A DNA stretch of 64,000 nucleotides from NCBI GenBank assembly GCA_022385755.1, contig MU278361.1, positions 101,186 through 165,185 of the forward strand, written 5' to 3'. The notes beneath the pieces are model-generated. The model ran no database searches. It saw nothing but the letters and a program-made list of their open reading frames with translations, and was not told where the DNA came from. Below, piece after piece: positions 20,266 to 31,670 of this stretch. Position 1 is the stretch's first letter. Each line of letters begins with the position of its first letter. Source of the stretch: Trametopsis cervina. Its lineage: Eukaryota > Basidiomycota > Agaricomycetes > Polyporales > Irpicaceae. A program made the translations under genes and the position numbers.

Positions 20266-23010
20266 ATGATTTCCTGTAAGGTGTGCCCCGGGCGGGTGTT
20301 CGCCAATACATATGCGTACGAACAACACGCGAAGAGCAGCAAGGCGCACATCCCGAAATATGCGTGCACTCTATGCGGACAGTTGTTCCCTTCTGCGTTC
20401 GCCAGGAGCGGGGTGCGTTTGTTTTGCTAGGCTGTCACGGTTCCGTACGCTGAGGCTTGCCGCAGCACCTCGCAAAGAACCACCAGGATCTGCTCTGCAG
20501 GCAGTGCAATCGGTATTTCCGCTCTCATGTTGGCCTTCAGGAGCACTACCGCACATTCCCGGCGCACCCGTCCTGTTCGCGATGCGACGCCGCTTTCCCG
20601 GACAATGCAACCCTGGCTCATGTACGTCCTCGTGCACGTAGCTGTGTCTGCGCCTGCTGATTCAGCACTTTACGCCCTTTAGCATGTCAAGGTGGCACAC
20701 CCTCCACCACTGCTTGAATTCGCGTGCCATCCTTGTCAGTGTACCTTCGACACCCAAGCCGGGCTTGAGCAGCACTATAAGGATTCCGGTGCCCATCCGC
20801 TCTGTCTTCTCTGCGAAAAAGGGCTGGTCGACTTGGCCAGGTTCGATGAGGTACGTGTGTACGATTTGCCCGCAGTCCCCGCTGACACGCCACTGGTCCC
20901 GATGATAGCACGTCAAGATCTGCCACCCCGAGCTGTTCTGCGATATCTGCGGGGTGGGCTGCCAGAGCGAGGAGCAGCTGCAGGCGCATTACCGCAGTGA
21001 GAAGACAGCGTTGCATCCGAGGTGCGACGCCTGCGATGAGGCTTTTAGAGATCTGGCTGCTCTTGACGAGGTAATGTAGCGGTCGCGCTCAGACCCTCTG
21101 AAGTACGTTCATTGACGATTTCCGATCCATAGCATATAGGCCGCTCACATGAGGTCTCGCCGACCGAGGTACGCCCCTGCCCGTATTCTTCGCGTATCCG
21201 TCGCTGAGCGAACCACAGAGCATTTCGTCGTTCGGATCGGAAGGCTACTGTCTCAAGTGCGACAAGACCTTCGAAGACGCCCTCGAAGTGCGCACACACT
21301 ACTTCCAGTCTCCGTTCCACCCCACATGTCTATCATGCCGCCAAGGCTTCCTCGACGACGTGGCCTACAACGACGTAAGCCGCCATCTCGCATTTGTAGC
21401 CCGCCCCACCCGTCCTCATGAGTGTGTTTGCCCTTGCTCAGCACATGCACACGGTCCACCCGACGCCAACAAACCGCTTCGCCTCCGCATTGTTGTCCCC
21501 GCTCGTCTCTCCTCCTCGTTCCCTCCGCTCTCTGACGGCCTCTCCGCGCACCCGCGCTCCCTCCTCTCCATGCACGCCTCGCCCCGTCTCGCCCTTCCAC
21601 ACCATTCGTGCGCCCTCGTCCCCCTCCAGCTCCGCCTCTCCCACTTTCTTTGTCCCCCGATCCAGGCGCTCGACGCGCTCCAACACACCAAGCCCACGCA
21701 TCACTGGCTCACCCTCTCCTTCCTCTTTCTTCTCTTCCTCTTCAGCACCGGTGCCCCCACCGCGGCGCATCCAAGTCACAATCGACCCCGCGCTCGTGAC
21801 CACCCCCGGCCCAGTCAGCGCACTCGCCTCTGCATATCCATACGCACGGGCTAGGGCATCGTCCGTCGTCGCGATTGCGCATGGCGAGCACACACACACG
21901 GGGATCGAGAGGGGCACGGTGTCGCCGCGCCCGCGCTCGGAGCCGACGCCGAGGATGGGTAGCCCGGCGCCATCTACGGAGCGAGACCTTGAAAGCCCGC
22001 GGACACATCGTGATGCAGATGTGGACGCGCGAGAGCTGAAGCTGGATTTGGGGACGCCCGAATCTTCGTGTACCGTCCTGGAGATCACGCCGAGCATACG
22101 AGCCCAGAGCCTAGCATCCGAGAGGTGAGTCGCGCGGTGCACCCGCCCTGACCTATCCTGACCTGCTGTAGTCGATCCTCGACGCCCGAACTCGTGCCAA
22201 CGCCAAGCTCACCAGTGTCCGCGTTAGAGTCGCCGTCGCCGTCGCCCGCGGACGAGCGACGCAGTACACTGTGTTCTGCGGTTTCTCCTGTCGGTTCACC
22301 TTCTTCGCGTGTCTCCGCACTGCATGAGTCGTCGCAGGACGCAATCTCTCATACCACCGACTCGACCTCTCCTCCCCGCTCTACAGATCCGAGCCCCATC
22401 AATGATGAGGGCCCGTCCTGCACTCCAAGTCCGCTGGTGACGAGCCTCTCTGCTGCATCGCCGCCGCCGTATCCTGAGCTCGCACTATCCGACGAGAGCG
22501 GTTCATCTGAGGCGCTTGGCACGCCGGTGTCGGAGCGGGGGAAGGGGAGTCTGGAGAATGCGCATGCGCCGTCTTCTCCTAGTGAATATGCGCCGCCTTC
22601 TCCTGGTGAATATGCATCGGCCGTTCGGGGAGCGGGTGAGAAGACATCAAACAGAGCGACAGACAAGACGGAGGACGGTGCTTCTGCTGAGGCGAACGGG
22701 AACGAGGAGGAGGAAGAGGAGGAAGGCTCGACAGCCACACTCCCCTCCGTCGAGAAACCTCACACGCCGAAGGCGGCGAACTGGCACTGCAGAGTGTGCA
22801 TGCGAGCACCGCGCTCGCCGACGGCGACCGTATGTGGGCACCTCTTCTGTCATCGGTGAGCTGCTCTTCTTCTTCCGGCGAGGTGTGACGTATGAGGAGA
22901 TAGATAAAATGCTGACGTGTGTGGCTAGGTGCATCGTGCGGGAGATGGCGCGGAGTTATGGGTGTCCGGTGTGCAAGCGGGTGATGTTAGTGCGCTTGGA
23001 TGTTGATTGA
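20266..23010 (+). CDS. Serial C2H2 zinc fingers with C-terminal RING, probable E3 ubiquitin ligase
   Basis: Nine exons in phase: 20266-20412, 20466-20621, 20683-20850, 20909-21070, 21133-21168, 21219-21374, 21442-22124, 22172-22855 and 22929-23010; 757 residues. The first 315 residues hold about nine Cys2His2-like units in tandem, alternating long ones (CHPCQCTFDTQAGLEQHYKD) with short ones ending in FDEHVKICH. Several exon joints fall just before the histidine, as if the units arose by exon duplication. The middle 390 residues are disordered, rich in Ser, Pro and Glu, with a duplicated YAPPSPGEYA-like motif. A C3HC4 RING closes the protein: CRVCMRAP, TVCGHLFCHRC, GCPVCKR. I infer ubiquitin ligase activity; the fingers could bind RNA, DNA or protein. 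A smaller gene of the same design lies at 49572-50486. Confidence 0.82.
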
Positions 23011-23133
23011 AGATTGAAGAGAGGAGGGACTGTGCTGCCGGTGGTCTGGTTGGTGCGCAAGACAATCGTGGGATGGCTGTGACCATAGATGTATCGTGGC
23101 TTATGTCGAAAGGATATACATGACAGACATTTA

Positions 23134-23816
23134 TTATACTCCGGCGACGAAAGGACTGGTCTTGATATGGAGAGGAAAGTCCGCGCTATTGAGTGAAGAC
23201 GGTTCAAACTGCTCAAGAATGGAGACTGGGTGTGCCTCGGGTGTCCAGAGCTTGTTGAATTTGAGAATGCGACTTGCGACCTTGGGATACACATGTCTAA
23301 CGATAATAGCATTGAACCAGAGGACATCATTGGGACGCAACTCGCCATTCTGAAAGCCACGAAGGAGGGTGAGTATATTGGTGAAGTATTGCTCATGTCG
23401 CTGGGTCGTGCCGTCAGCATACATGTGAGGCCTGGCAAAATAGACTCACATGGGCAAGTCAATCATTGTATCCAGAAATTAGCGAGGTTCTGTGCTTGAA
23501 GTAAGTTTCCGAATGTCGAGCTGTTTCGGAGAAGTAGGATGCATATTCTGGCCTACCAATGCCACTCATAGGATGTGATCTTCGCCTGCAGCCCCTGTAA
23601 CAGCAATAAGTCGAGCAGCGGGTGAGTCTTTTCCTGCACCCGTTTGACCAGGGGGTGTGCCAGTAACCAGGAGATCAACAACATGTTGCATCATAGCGAG
23701 TTGAGGTGGAAGTGGTAGGAGGAGGTGGAACCTACACGATGACCTTGTAACGCCACAATTGCAAGGTAGCTTTGCTGCTTCAGAGTGGCGAATTCCCCGT
23801 CTTCTTCTGGTGTCAT
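23134..23816 (-). CDS. Hypothetical protein, model uncertain
   Basis: Starting at ATG 23816, the first exon (MTPEEDGEFATLKQQSYLAI, then VALQGHR) ends at a GTAGGT donor. A second exon begins after an acceptor about 100 nt further on and reads EKTHPLLDLLLLQGLQAKIT then SYEWHW, in phase. A last exon in a third frame, ending at 23134, reads QYFTNILTLLRGFQNGELRP, DVLWFNAIIVRHVYPK and ILKFNKLWTPEA, with protein-like composition. I could not find a clean junction between the second and last exons because a TGA intervenes in every path I tried. It may be a real small basidiomycete gene with an exon I missed, or a recently broken one. I do not recognise the family. Confidence 0.4.
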
Positions 23817-24352
23817 GGTTGTGCGAAGACGAGGATAGATGTCTGCATTCAAGTGGAACCAATCAAATAGAGTTGAGACTCAAGTCGCGGTGGCCTGCTC
23901 AATGGATGGTCCGCTTTTCATGGCTCTGAAGCGCCCGTCCTTGAAGCACGCCGTATCACGGTCAATATACACAGCGAGTCATATTTGCAGTCCTGATTAT
24001 AGACTCGAGACCATGAGAGCTTGTATAGCTCGACTTCGACCGCCGTTCGGGATCCTACTTCTCGCCATCACCCTTTCCGCCGCGGTCGAACATCTGGGAA
24101 CAAGACTTACAGTCTGCAATGTGCTATCTAGTTTGTCCAGGAGGTCTGACATGGCAACAATCTATCTATCAAGGTGCCACGATTTTCCCTCACGGCCGCT
24201 GTTGTGTGCGATAATCAATGAACGTGTGACAAGCGGGCACTGCCCTGCAGGTGATTTCAATTCAGTGGATGCCCGTTGGAATCATCTATAAACGCGAGCG
24301 AGAGTGCGACTCTTCCTCACGACATTCAACGATCTGAAGGTTGCAGCACGCC
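23817..24352. other. Intergenic with a repeat copy
   Basis: About 535 nt separate two divergent start codons. It contains the second copy of the 40-nt repeat (23973-24012) and otherwise no supported feature. Confidence 0.45.
23973..24012. repeat. 40-nt dispersed repeat, copy 2
   Basis: Matches 5497-5536 in 34 of 40 positions, with transitions only. Both copies sit in gene-free DNA. It could be a remnant of a small mobile element; terminal repeats are not evident. Confidence 0.5.
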
Positions 24353-24789
24353 ATGTCCGATGACTCGAATACGCCCTTGCCATCCAACGATGTCGAGACC
24401 GGGCACATTCCAGAGCCTTCGGTCGTTTCACCCAGTACGTACAGTCGCCTGTCCCGATTCTATAATCTGACAAACCGCGCGAAGATCCCGACGAGCTCCC
24501 TACCGTCACCCGCTCAATGACCTTTTGGCGAAATGGGTTCATCATTGAGGGCAGTGAGCTCATGTCATACGACGACCCAGTCAACGCTCGTATCCTAGAC
24601 GAAATCAACGCAGGGTGAGTCCTTCCGTAAGTACTGTATTATTTGTAATGACTTCGTTTTGCTTGCAGCCGTGCTCCACCGTCGATCTTCAATGTCAAAA
24701 CGGGCCAGCGAGTGGAAGTACTACTCGCTAACCGCATGCGTGAGGACTATGTGCCATCTGTTGCGGGACAGTCGCCTCTCGAAACTTGA
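24353..24789 (+). CDS. SEP-domain protein lacking UBX (p47/Shp1 relative)
   Basis: Three exons, 24353-24434, 24485-24614 and 24669-24789, keep phase and give 110 residues. After a 28-residue acidic leader, residues about 30-105 are a SEP domain as in p47/Shp1, the Cdc48 adaptors: [40 protein letters not shown] and [15 protein letters not shown]. Full adaptors carry a UBA domain before and a UBX domain after the SEP; neither is present here, and the frame stops right after the domain. No UBX-like sequence is found in the next kilobase. Either this is a naturally short SEP-only protein that could compete at Cdc48 or its substrates, or a truncated duplicate of SHP1 whose splice sites happen to survive. 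Confidence 0.68.
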
Positions 24790-25887
24790 GGATACAAAGA
24801 TCAGAGAAACGAAATATTTGACAATGTCAGAACGTACCGCAGGAAGATGGGGAATAAGCTTTGTGAATATGTATTCTGAAGTCGCCAATAGTGCGTGCAT
24901 GTGACAAAGGATGTAAGCTCGTCGCACTACGAGGACGGGAACAACACTTCCAGTAGCGTTGCAGAGAGGCCGGTCGGCGGCAGTATGAATATCGCACCTA
25001 GAGACACACAGGACCATCGTGAAGACTTTAGGGTCGAAGATAGAGAACGATATCTCGCCAAATCAACGTGAATGTGTTAGAGGAGAGCTACGCACTTGAG
25101 GGAGGAATGTGCAGATTCAGCACGTGCTCGAGCAGGCAGAAAATGTATCCGCGTTCCTTGGTGACAGAAGCGAGATCAGACAGGAGAAGGCTAGGTACAT
25201 CTTTTGCTACTGAGAAGACTGGTGTCCTGTTCGGTACTTCCATGCTTGCACGCGTGTCAACTATTCGTCTATTCGTTGCTGGAGGTAATATTCACGCTTG
25301 TGTTGCATAGTTGGACGGCAAGGAGCATGTGAGTGCGTTTGCGGGCGACGGCGATCTAGGCGGATTTTTGGGAAACGCCGCTTGGGTCCAAGGTGCGACG
25401 AGTGCAGCCCGAGTCGGAATGTACCGCTGTCATTGTAGTGCTGTAATTACGCTGTGTTGCGTAGATGATGTTAAGGACTCACTATATTGTGGAAAGTTAG
25501 ACGGTTCATCCTTAGCTCGTGTAAGCTACACTAAAAGTATCACATTGAAACTTAAGCTCCTGGTAGCGTGGCAGGAATTCGTGGCTTCAATCGTTCGCTT
25601 GAGGGCCAGTGAACCGTCTGGTAAGCGCATATAGCGCATGGATGGATAGGTTCGGTGCTCAGGAATAACTTGGCCTAACAAATCGGTAGCATACTGCAAC
25701 TAAATCGATATCTGCAATCCGGGAATGCCAGTAGCTAGGCTGATAACTTGAGCAAGGAGACAGCATAGATGATGAGTGTCACGGACAAGATAATTTGCGA
25801 GGACAAGACTTGCTTTGTGGCGTTTTGATGCGCCACCAGATGACGCTGAGTCCGCTCGCCTCTCACCCGTGACACTTCAAGCTTCAA
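24790..25887. other. Gene-poor stretch
   Basis: 1.1 kb with only short unsupported frames on both strands. Plus-strand frames at 25068-25310 and 25311-25634 are contiguous but have no recognisable content and no usable start context. It may be decayed sequence downstream of the SEP gene. Confidence 0.4.
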
Positions 25888-27048
25888 GTGTTACCGACGA
25901 CGACCTCGTCGACGGCCCAGGTGGCCAGAATGCCTCTCATTAGTCCGTCGGTCGACATCTTCTTCACAACCGCCACAGCCATCATCACTGCCACATACTT
26001 CCTACTCAAGCGCACCCAGGTGTCGTCCCGCTCGCCATACCGTCGTGCCCTCACCCTCCTCGTCCTGCTGCACTCGCTCTATATCGTCTATGTCATCACC
26101 GTACGGTACCCACCGAACATATTTACACGCCTCGGGCTACCGATGAACACGCATTCGGACAACATTCGCGCTCTCATTCTACAGAGTGCGGGGCTCGAGC
26201 CGAACGCCACGCTCCCGAGACCGCTCGAGACACTCCTTACGAGGCTGTCGTCGTTCGAGGTGAGGAATGTATATGTCAGGTCAGTTGTGCTATTGCTACC
26301 CTGTATACATGGGGCTGATTGTTGCCTGCGTGTGGACAGGTACGGCCAGTCTGTGGTACAGAATTGCGAGCACTGCCGCACAGCAGACGAATACGCACTC
26401 TTCGCACTCCCTGGCCCTCTCATGCAATACATCCGCGAGGCAGCCGTAGTTGGCCTGCTAACCACCACAGAAAGCCATCGTAGCCGCTGGAGAAAGCTCG
26501 GGATTATCGCTGTCGTCGCAGCGGGTCTCTTTGAGGGATACAACATCATCACCGCGCAGATCACAATACCGAGAGACGGCGCGCGGCCGTTCATGGTGAG
26601 TCTTCTCCGTCACACTTTGTGGAGGTTGTTCAGAGTGCTCACTCGGACTTGTGGGGCGTAGTGGGCGGAGATGTTCTGGCTGTTCCGTCAATTATTCTTC
26701 CTTCTCCTGCCCATCGTCCTACACTCCCTCCCTGCCACACCGCCCCCAGACCCATTCGGGAAGATGCTGAAAACCAAGCACTTACTCGGCACCCTGCACA
26801 CGCGGAATATATTGCTTCAGTTCGTGAGCGGCGCCATCAGCAGGGAACCTTCGTTACGCGAGTCAGCGTCGCAGTGGTGGGAGAAGCAGCGGACCGTTGG
26901 GCAGTGGGTGAGGGAGGATATCACGGTGCAACAGACGGCGGAAAAGATCGGGAATGGGTACACGGAGGGGTTGGGCGAGGCGAAGTTGTTGAAACAGCTG
27001 CAGCAGACCACCGACGCCATGCTTTCCGTGCTGACTCCACCATCGTAG
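25888..27048 (+). CDS. Multi-pass membrane protein of unknown function
   Basis: Three exons (25888-26279, 26340-26595, 26671-27048) in phase give 341 residues. A second in-frame ATG at 25930 would give 327 and is the more natural start, as the first 14 residues are low-complexity. Four hydrophobic segments are visible: IFFTTATAIITATYFLL, ALTLLVLLHSLYIVYVI, LGIIAVVAAGLFEGYNIITA and MFWLFRQLFFLLLPIVLHSL. Between the second and third there is a cysteine-containing loop (QNCEHCRTADEYALFALPGP). The C-terminus is amphipathic and charged (SASQWWEKQRTVGQWVREDI). The composition and clean splicing argue for a real, conserved fungal protein. I do not recognise the family and assign no role; an organelle or ER membrane location is only a guess. 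Confidence 0.65.
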
Positions 27049-27393
27049 AGCTCGGCCTGTGCAAGTACTCTATCGTAGGTTCATAATGGTTTGAACGTAC
27101 CATTCATCTGTCTGTAGCATAACCATCACCTAACAGTAACTTATTTCATTACACTCGCAGAATCCATGTAAGAGCACTTTAGTATTTCTAACGGCGATGA
27201 ACATTGAGTGTATGCAACGGTGGAGAGGTCAGAGAGAGGAAAAGAGTAGTAACGAGAAAACCGAAACAGCTCATTAGGGTGGGAGAAGAACCGCGGTATC
27301 CAATATGCTGGTTGACTATTAATGTTACAGAGCGCACGCTAAGACGTGGATGCAGTAATGTCCGGTGTCGTAGATCTTCGTGACGAAAAGCAA
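27049..27393. other. Intergenic, convergent 3' ends
   Basis: 345 nt between the stop codons of the membrane-protein gene and the oxysterol-binding protein gene; no supported feature. Confidence 0.55.
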
Positions 27394-29256
27394 TTACGCA
27401 GCCACTTTCGTCGGTTCGAGGGGGTGCTCAGCCTGGGAGGCGAGCTCCTCCTCCATCGCCGCCCGTCCTTCAGGAAGGACGGTAGGGATACCATCCTCCC
27501 AGTCCTCTGCGAAGTACTTCGGGATGAACCTACGGGGTGGGGTAAACGTCAGTTAAGACAGCGTCTGGGGGTAATTGAATGTACGTACTTCGTCCCCTTC
27601 CTCTTCCTTTCTGCCGCGTCGTCTCTCTGCTTCTGTTCGATGGCGTGCTTGAACTTGTTAGCGTCTCCGTACTGCTTGTTCAGGAGGTTCTTCGTGACGT
27701 TCTCCCACAGCTTCCTGCTCTCCGTCGGCAATTGCTCGTCCAACGGCCGCACCGACTTGGGGATGACCTGCAGCTGACTGAGATCAAGGAGTGGCCGGTA
27801 AGCGGAGTCGGGTTCCTCAACCAGCTTCCACTTGATGAGGTGCTTCCAGGATCCGTGGAACTGAGCGACCACCCGAGACTTCGGGACATGCTTGACTTTT
27901 GTCCATTCATGGTGCGCGATGCCTGTGGGGTCGTACGCATGTACAACACCCTCGATCAGGAAATGCGCCTTCCCGAGCCACGACTCCTCCTTGAATTCGA
28001 TGATGGTCCGCAGCTGCTCGTCGTCCTTTGTCGACTTGGTGCCGGAGCAGGTGATGATGGTTGAGTCGGAGACGGTGAGATAGAAGTTGCCTCGCAGGAT
28101 ACCGTTGACGCTGACAGTGGGGTGCGTAATCTGGTACGTCTCTCCCTCCGCGTGTCCGCCCGTACCACGGATAAACATGCCTTTGTTGTAGGAACCGGGG
28201 GTGACGCGTACGTTCATGCCAGACACCTTCGCCGAGATCTGGTCGATACCGACCATCTCGAGGTTTCGGCTTGGGCAACTGGCGACATATGCACTCACGG
28301 GAGGGTGGTGTGAGATCTGCTCCGTGAGGTAGGCGACGCGTATGCGAGGACGGTTTGCGATGGGGACAGGAGGATCGTCGGCTTCCACCAGTTCCACGGG
28401 CTGCTCGCCTTCGTTCAAGCTCAGCTTGGAGATCTGTGCGTCCAGCTCTGTCTCAATCAACTCGGGAGATGTCGCAGGAGTGCTCCTGCCGGGCGTCTGA
28501 GGGCTAGAAGCTGCGCGAGACGTCGCGCTCTTGATACTGCTTACACCGCTCTTTGTACTTGCCGTCTCCGCTCTCGATGACTCAGTAACCGGAAGCTGCG
28601 AGATCGAAGACTCCGCTGCGGCCTCGGAGAGATAGAGGTGTTGAATGGGAGCTTGCGTGCGGTCATCTGAGGGGTACGATACGGGGATGACGTCCCAGTG
28701 TGCACGGAAGTGTTCTCCTAGCACTGAGTTGTATGGCTTGCAGACTTTGCCATGCTGATGACATCGATCAATAAGGATTTAAAGCTGCATAAGACCCTAG
28801 ATGAACGTACTATCCATTTGAGATCTTTAGCAAAGGAGAAGCGAAGAACAGCAAGCATTCGTTCGAGAGGGTCCGCAGAGTCATTGATACTGCGTCATAT
28901 GATTAATCATCGCAGGGCAGAGCCAATATAGATGAGCGACGTACGCAGCAAATAAGTCAGGACGGTCGAGGTAATGCCAGTATTCCAAGTTGGGGATTGG
29001 CTCCAATAGCGATGCAGGTAGAGAGAGTCGCCTACAAAGGGTTTGCGAGAATGCTGACAATGATTGCGCCGAATACTTACATGGATGCAATATCCTTCAC
29101 ACCCAGACACTTCTTGACGAGGGTGATTATCATCTTGAGTTTGGAGCCGTCACCACCGTCGCCGGTATCGGGAACAGAGACTGCGGCCTCGTTGGTGTCC
29201 TCATCGTTCACAGCTTCGGTGTGGGGGTTGCCAGCAACGTCACCGTGCGAAGACAT
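27394..29256 (-). CDS. Oxysterol-binding protein homologue (OSH/Kes1 type)
   Basis: Moves sterols or PI4P between membranes at contact sites. Five exons in phase: 29256-29081, 29031-28945, 28889-28811, 28754-27589 and 27529-27394; 547 residues. The family fingerprint EQISHHPPVSAY is intact. Other ORD blocks: MRLSLPASLLEPIPNLEYWH, SADPLERMLAVLRF, GKVCKPYNSVLGEHFRAHW, FIRGTGGHAEGETYQITHP and VHAYDPTGIAHHEWTKVKHV. A charged C-terminal helix (ERKRKGTKFIPKYFAEDWED) closes the domain. An insert of about 90 residues rich in Ser and Thr lies between the first ORD block and the fingerprint. No PH domain, ankyrin repeats or FFAT motif are visible, so it is of the short Kes1/Osh4-like class. The first exon is acidic (DEDTNEAAVSVPDTGDGG). 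Confidence 0.93.
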
Positions 29257-29442
29257 GGTGTGCACGAAGTCTCAGCAGCCGTGGGGGTCAAAGAGAAAGA
29301 GCGTGCGGAATCCGCCTGCGAGATGGGGAACAGGACAAGAGGGTCGGCTGCCAAGGGACGGCACGCGCCAAGCACTTATCAAGTCGCTTGCACAAACGTT
29401 CATTCGCTCAAAATAAGGATCAAGCCGACAGCAAACAAAAAT

Positions 29443-29526
29443 TGGTTCAATCCAGGCTCGAACTGGAGACCTCCCGTGTTTTGAACCTTGTGAGACGGAC
29501 GTGATAACCAACTACACCATTGAACC
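29443..29526 (-). tRNA. tRNA-Val, anticodon CAC, with intron
   Basis: The acceptor stem is a perfect 7-bp pair (29526-29520 with 29450-29444) with discriminator A. The D arm has GTGTAGTTGGTTATCAC, the anticodon loop reads CTCACA, and an intron of about 10 nt follows position 37. The T arm has CCAGTTCGAGCCTGG. Anticodon CAC reads GUG. A run of five T on the transcribed strand just past the 3' end (29441-29437) is a pol III terminator. It lies between the divergent OSH and GPI3 start codons. Confidence 0.93.
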
Positions 29527-29704
29527 ATGGAAAACGGGCTCGCAGCGTATCAACACAATATCCAAGTGTTATTTCCGCGGCTTTCAAAACACGCTCACAT
29601 CCTCTTGACGTACACCTCCAAGAACACAGAACAATCTATCTCGCCTCGACAGCGACAATCATTGTACTGGTGCGACGTCACCAGGACAATGCCGCAACGG
29701 AATC

Positions 29705-31502
29705 ATGGAACCTATCACTATAGCGTAAGTCCACCGCAGCTTACGTGGAATGTGACTGAGTGCGTTGATAGTATGATCTGTGATTTCTTCCATCCCAATG
29801 TCGGGGGAGTGGAAAACCACATATACATGCTCAGTGCCAATCTTATCCGACGAGGACATAACGTGAGTCTGGGCACATTCTCTCCCTTGTAAACCGCAGT
29901 CCTCACTTCCGTAGGTAATTGCCATCACACATAGCCACCCTCCCGACCGAGTGGGCATTCGCTGGCTACTACCATCTCTGAAGGTGTATTACATACCCTT
30001 CCCGACCATCGCGTCCTCCGCGACTCTTCCCAATTTCTTCACATTCCTTCCCTATCTACGGACCATTGTTCTTCGCGAGGGTGTCCAGTTGATCCACGCA
30101 CACGCAAGTTTATCCTCGCTAGCTCATGAGGGTATCCTCCATGCACACCATATGGGGGTGCGCACCGTATTCACAGATCACAGCTTATTTGGATTCGACG
30201 ACGCTGCTAGCATCCTGACTAATAAGCTTCTCGAGGGGGCACTGAGGAATGTCGATGCTGTAATCTGTGTCTCTCATACGGGGTGAGTCGAGTCTCTGCG
30301 GTGGCAGCCGCAACGTACTCAAAACATCTCGATAGACGTGAAAATACGGTTCTACGAGCAAAGATACCCCCCGAGTCTGCCTATGTGATTCCTAGTGCCA
30401 TTGTTGCGGACCAGTTTACACCGGACACCACAAAAGCTGTGTCAGATATCGGTGGGCGATCTCGCGTAATTTTCCAGCTTACGAAGCTAATCACGTTCTT
30501 AGTTACTATCGTTGTTGTCTCTCGCCTTGTATACAGAAAGGGTGTAGATCTTCTTGTAGCCACCGCCCCTCGAATATGCAAAGCATTCCCCAACGTTCGA
30601 TTCGTCATAGGTAGGTCCCGTCAGCAGTGATGTCGCCTTCTATTCATAATATCTTGCAGGCGGCGCCGGACCTAAGATGATTGATCTCCTAAGAATGCGA
30701 GAAAAACACTCATTACAGGACCGCATAGAGCTGTTAGGCCCTGTGAAGCATAGTGATGTCCGAAACGTAAGCGTGGCTGCACAACAGCGGAGGAACGAAC
30801 TCACCCACAGACCTTATACAGGTCCTTACGCGGGGGACAATATTTATGAATACGTCGCTGACAGAATCATTCGGAATTGCCATACTGGAAGCAGCCTGTA
30901 CCGGTCTGTACGTGGTGTCTACACGGGTAGGAGGCGTGCCTGAGATCCTTCCACCGGATATGATCTCATTCGCCAATCCCGACGAAGATGACGTTTTTCG
31001 GGCAATGTCAGAAGCTATCGTGCTAGTCCAAGCAGGGAAACATGACCCGCAGGCCGCACACGATCGTATTCGAGGATTCTATGACTGGAAAGATGTTGCC
31101 GAGCGTGTTGAGCACGTCTATGACACGGTCATGCGCAGTGAACCGTACGATTTTTGGACGAGGATGAGTCGGTGAGTGGCCTCCTTGTTCTATATCTGCA
31201 TGCACAGCGATTGATGAATCGTGGCAGTACACTTGATCTTGGCCGATTTGCTGGGCCAATATTCGCCATTATCCTCGTCGTTGATTGTCTGTTTTTCATG
31301 TTTCTCGAATGGTGGATGCCAGAATGTGACATGGACAAGGTGCAAATGCACTGGGAGCATGAACGGTTTGTAGAGGTAGGCTGCGTGTACATCCAACTTG
31401 CCTGTAAATGTTCTGAGAGGTCTGCTCATCCAGCTCGTCGACCAGGATGAACATCCATCATCTCAAGGAAGGAATGATACCAAGGCTGGATCATTACACT
31501 AG
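29705..31502 (+). CDS. GPI3: GPI-GlcNAc transferase catalytic subunit (PIG-A/Gpi3)
   Basis: Transfers GlcNAc from UDP-GlcNAc to phosphatidylinositol, the first step of GPI-anchor synthesis, on the cytosolic face of the ER. Nine exons in phase: 29705-29724, 29772-29862, 29915-30282, 30336-30451, 30503-30610, 30660-30766, 30822-31171, 31228-31375 and 31434-31502; 458 residues. The first coding exon is just 20 nt and leads directly into [19 protein letters not shown], the conserved start of PIG-A. The GT4 donor site is present as [20 protein letters not shown], with [13 protein letters not shown] and [13 protein letters not shown]-terminal membrane anchor follows ([19 protein letters not shown]). 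The ATG at 29705 was chosen because the earlier in-frame ATG at 29689 does not splice in phase. Flanked by two tRNA-Val genes. Confidence 0.95.
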
Positions 31503-31670
31503 AGCATTCGAGTATTATCTCACTAGAGGGGGACTACCAATGGATTAGACCCATTGTAATAAGACATATGTTTCAAAACATCTTATCGTCAAACATTTAG
31601 GACGCATCAGGGCGTTGATAGAGTATTGGTTATCGCTGATTATATCCCCTGTATAGAAGCACTCTTTCAT

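Noticed and set aside
21438..22142. 234-codon antisense frame in the C2H2-RING gene
   Set aside because: Shadow of the GC-rich, Ser/Pro-rich sense strand.
22956..23462. 168-codon minus-strand frame
   Set aside because: Ser/Cys/Pro-rich shadow composition; an overlapping frame of the same strand is more protein-like.
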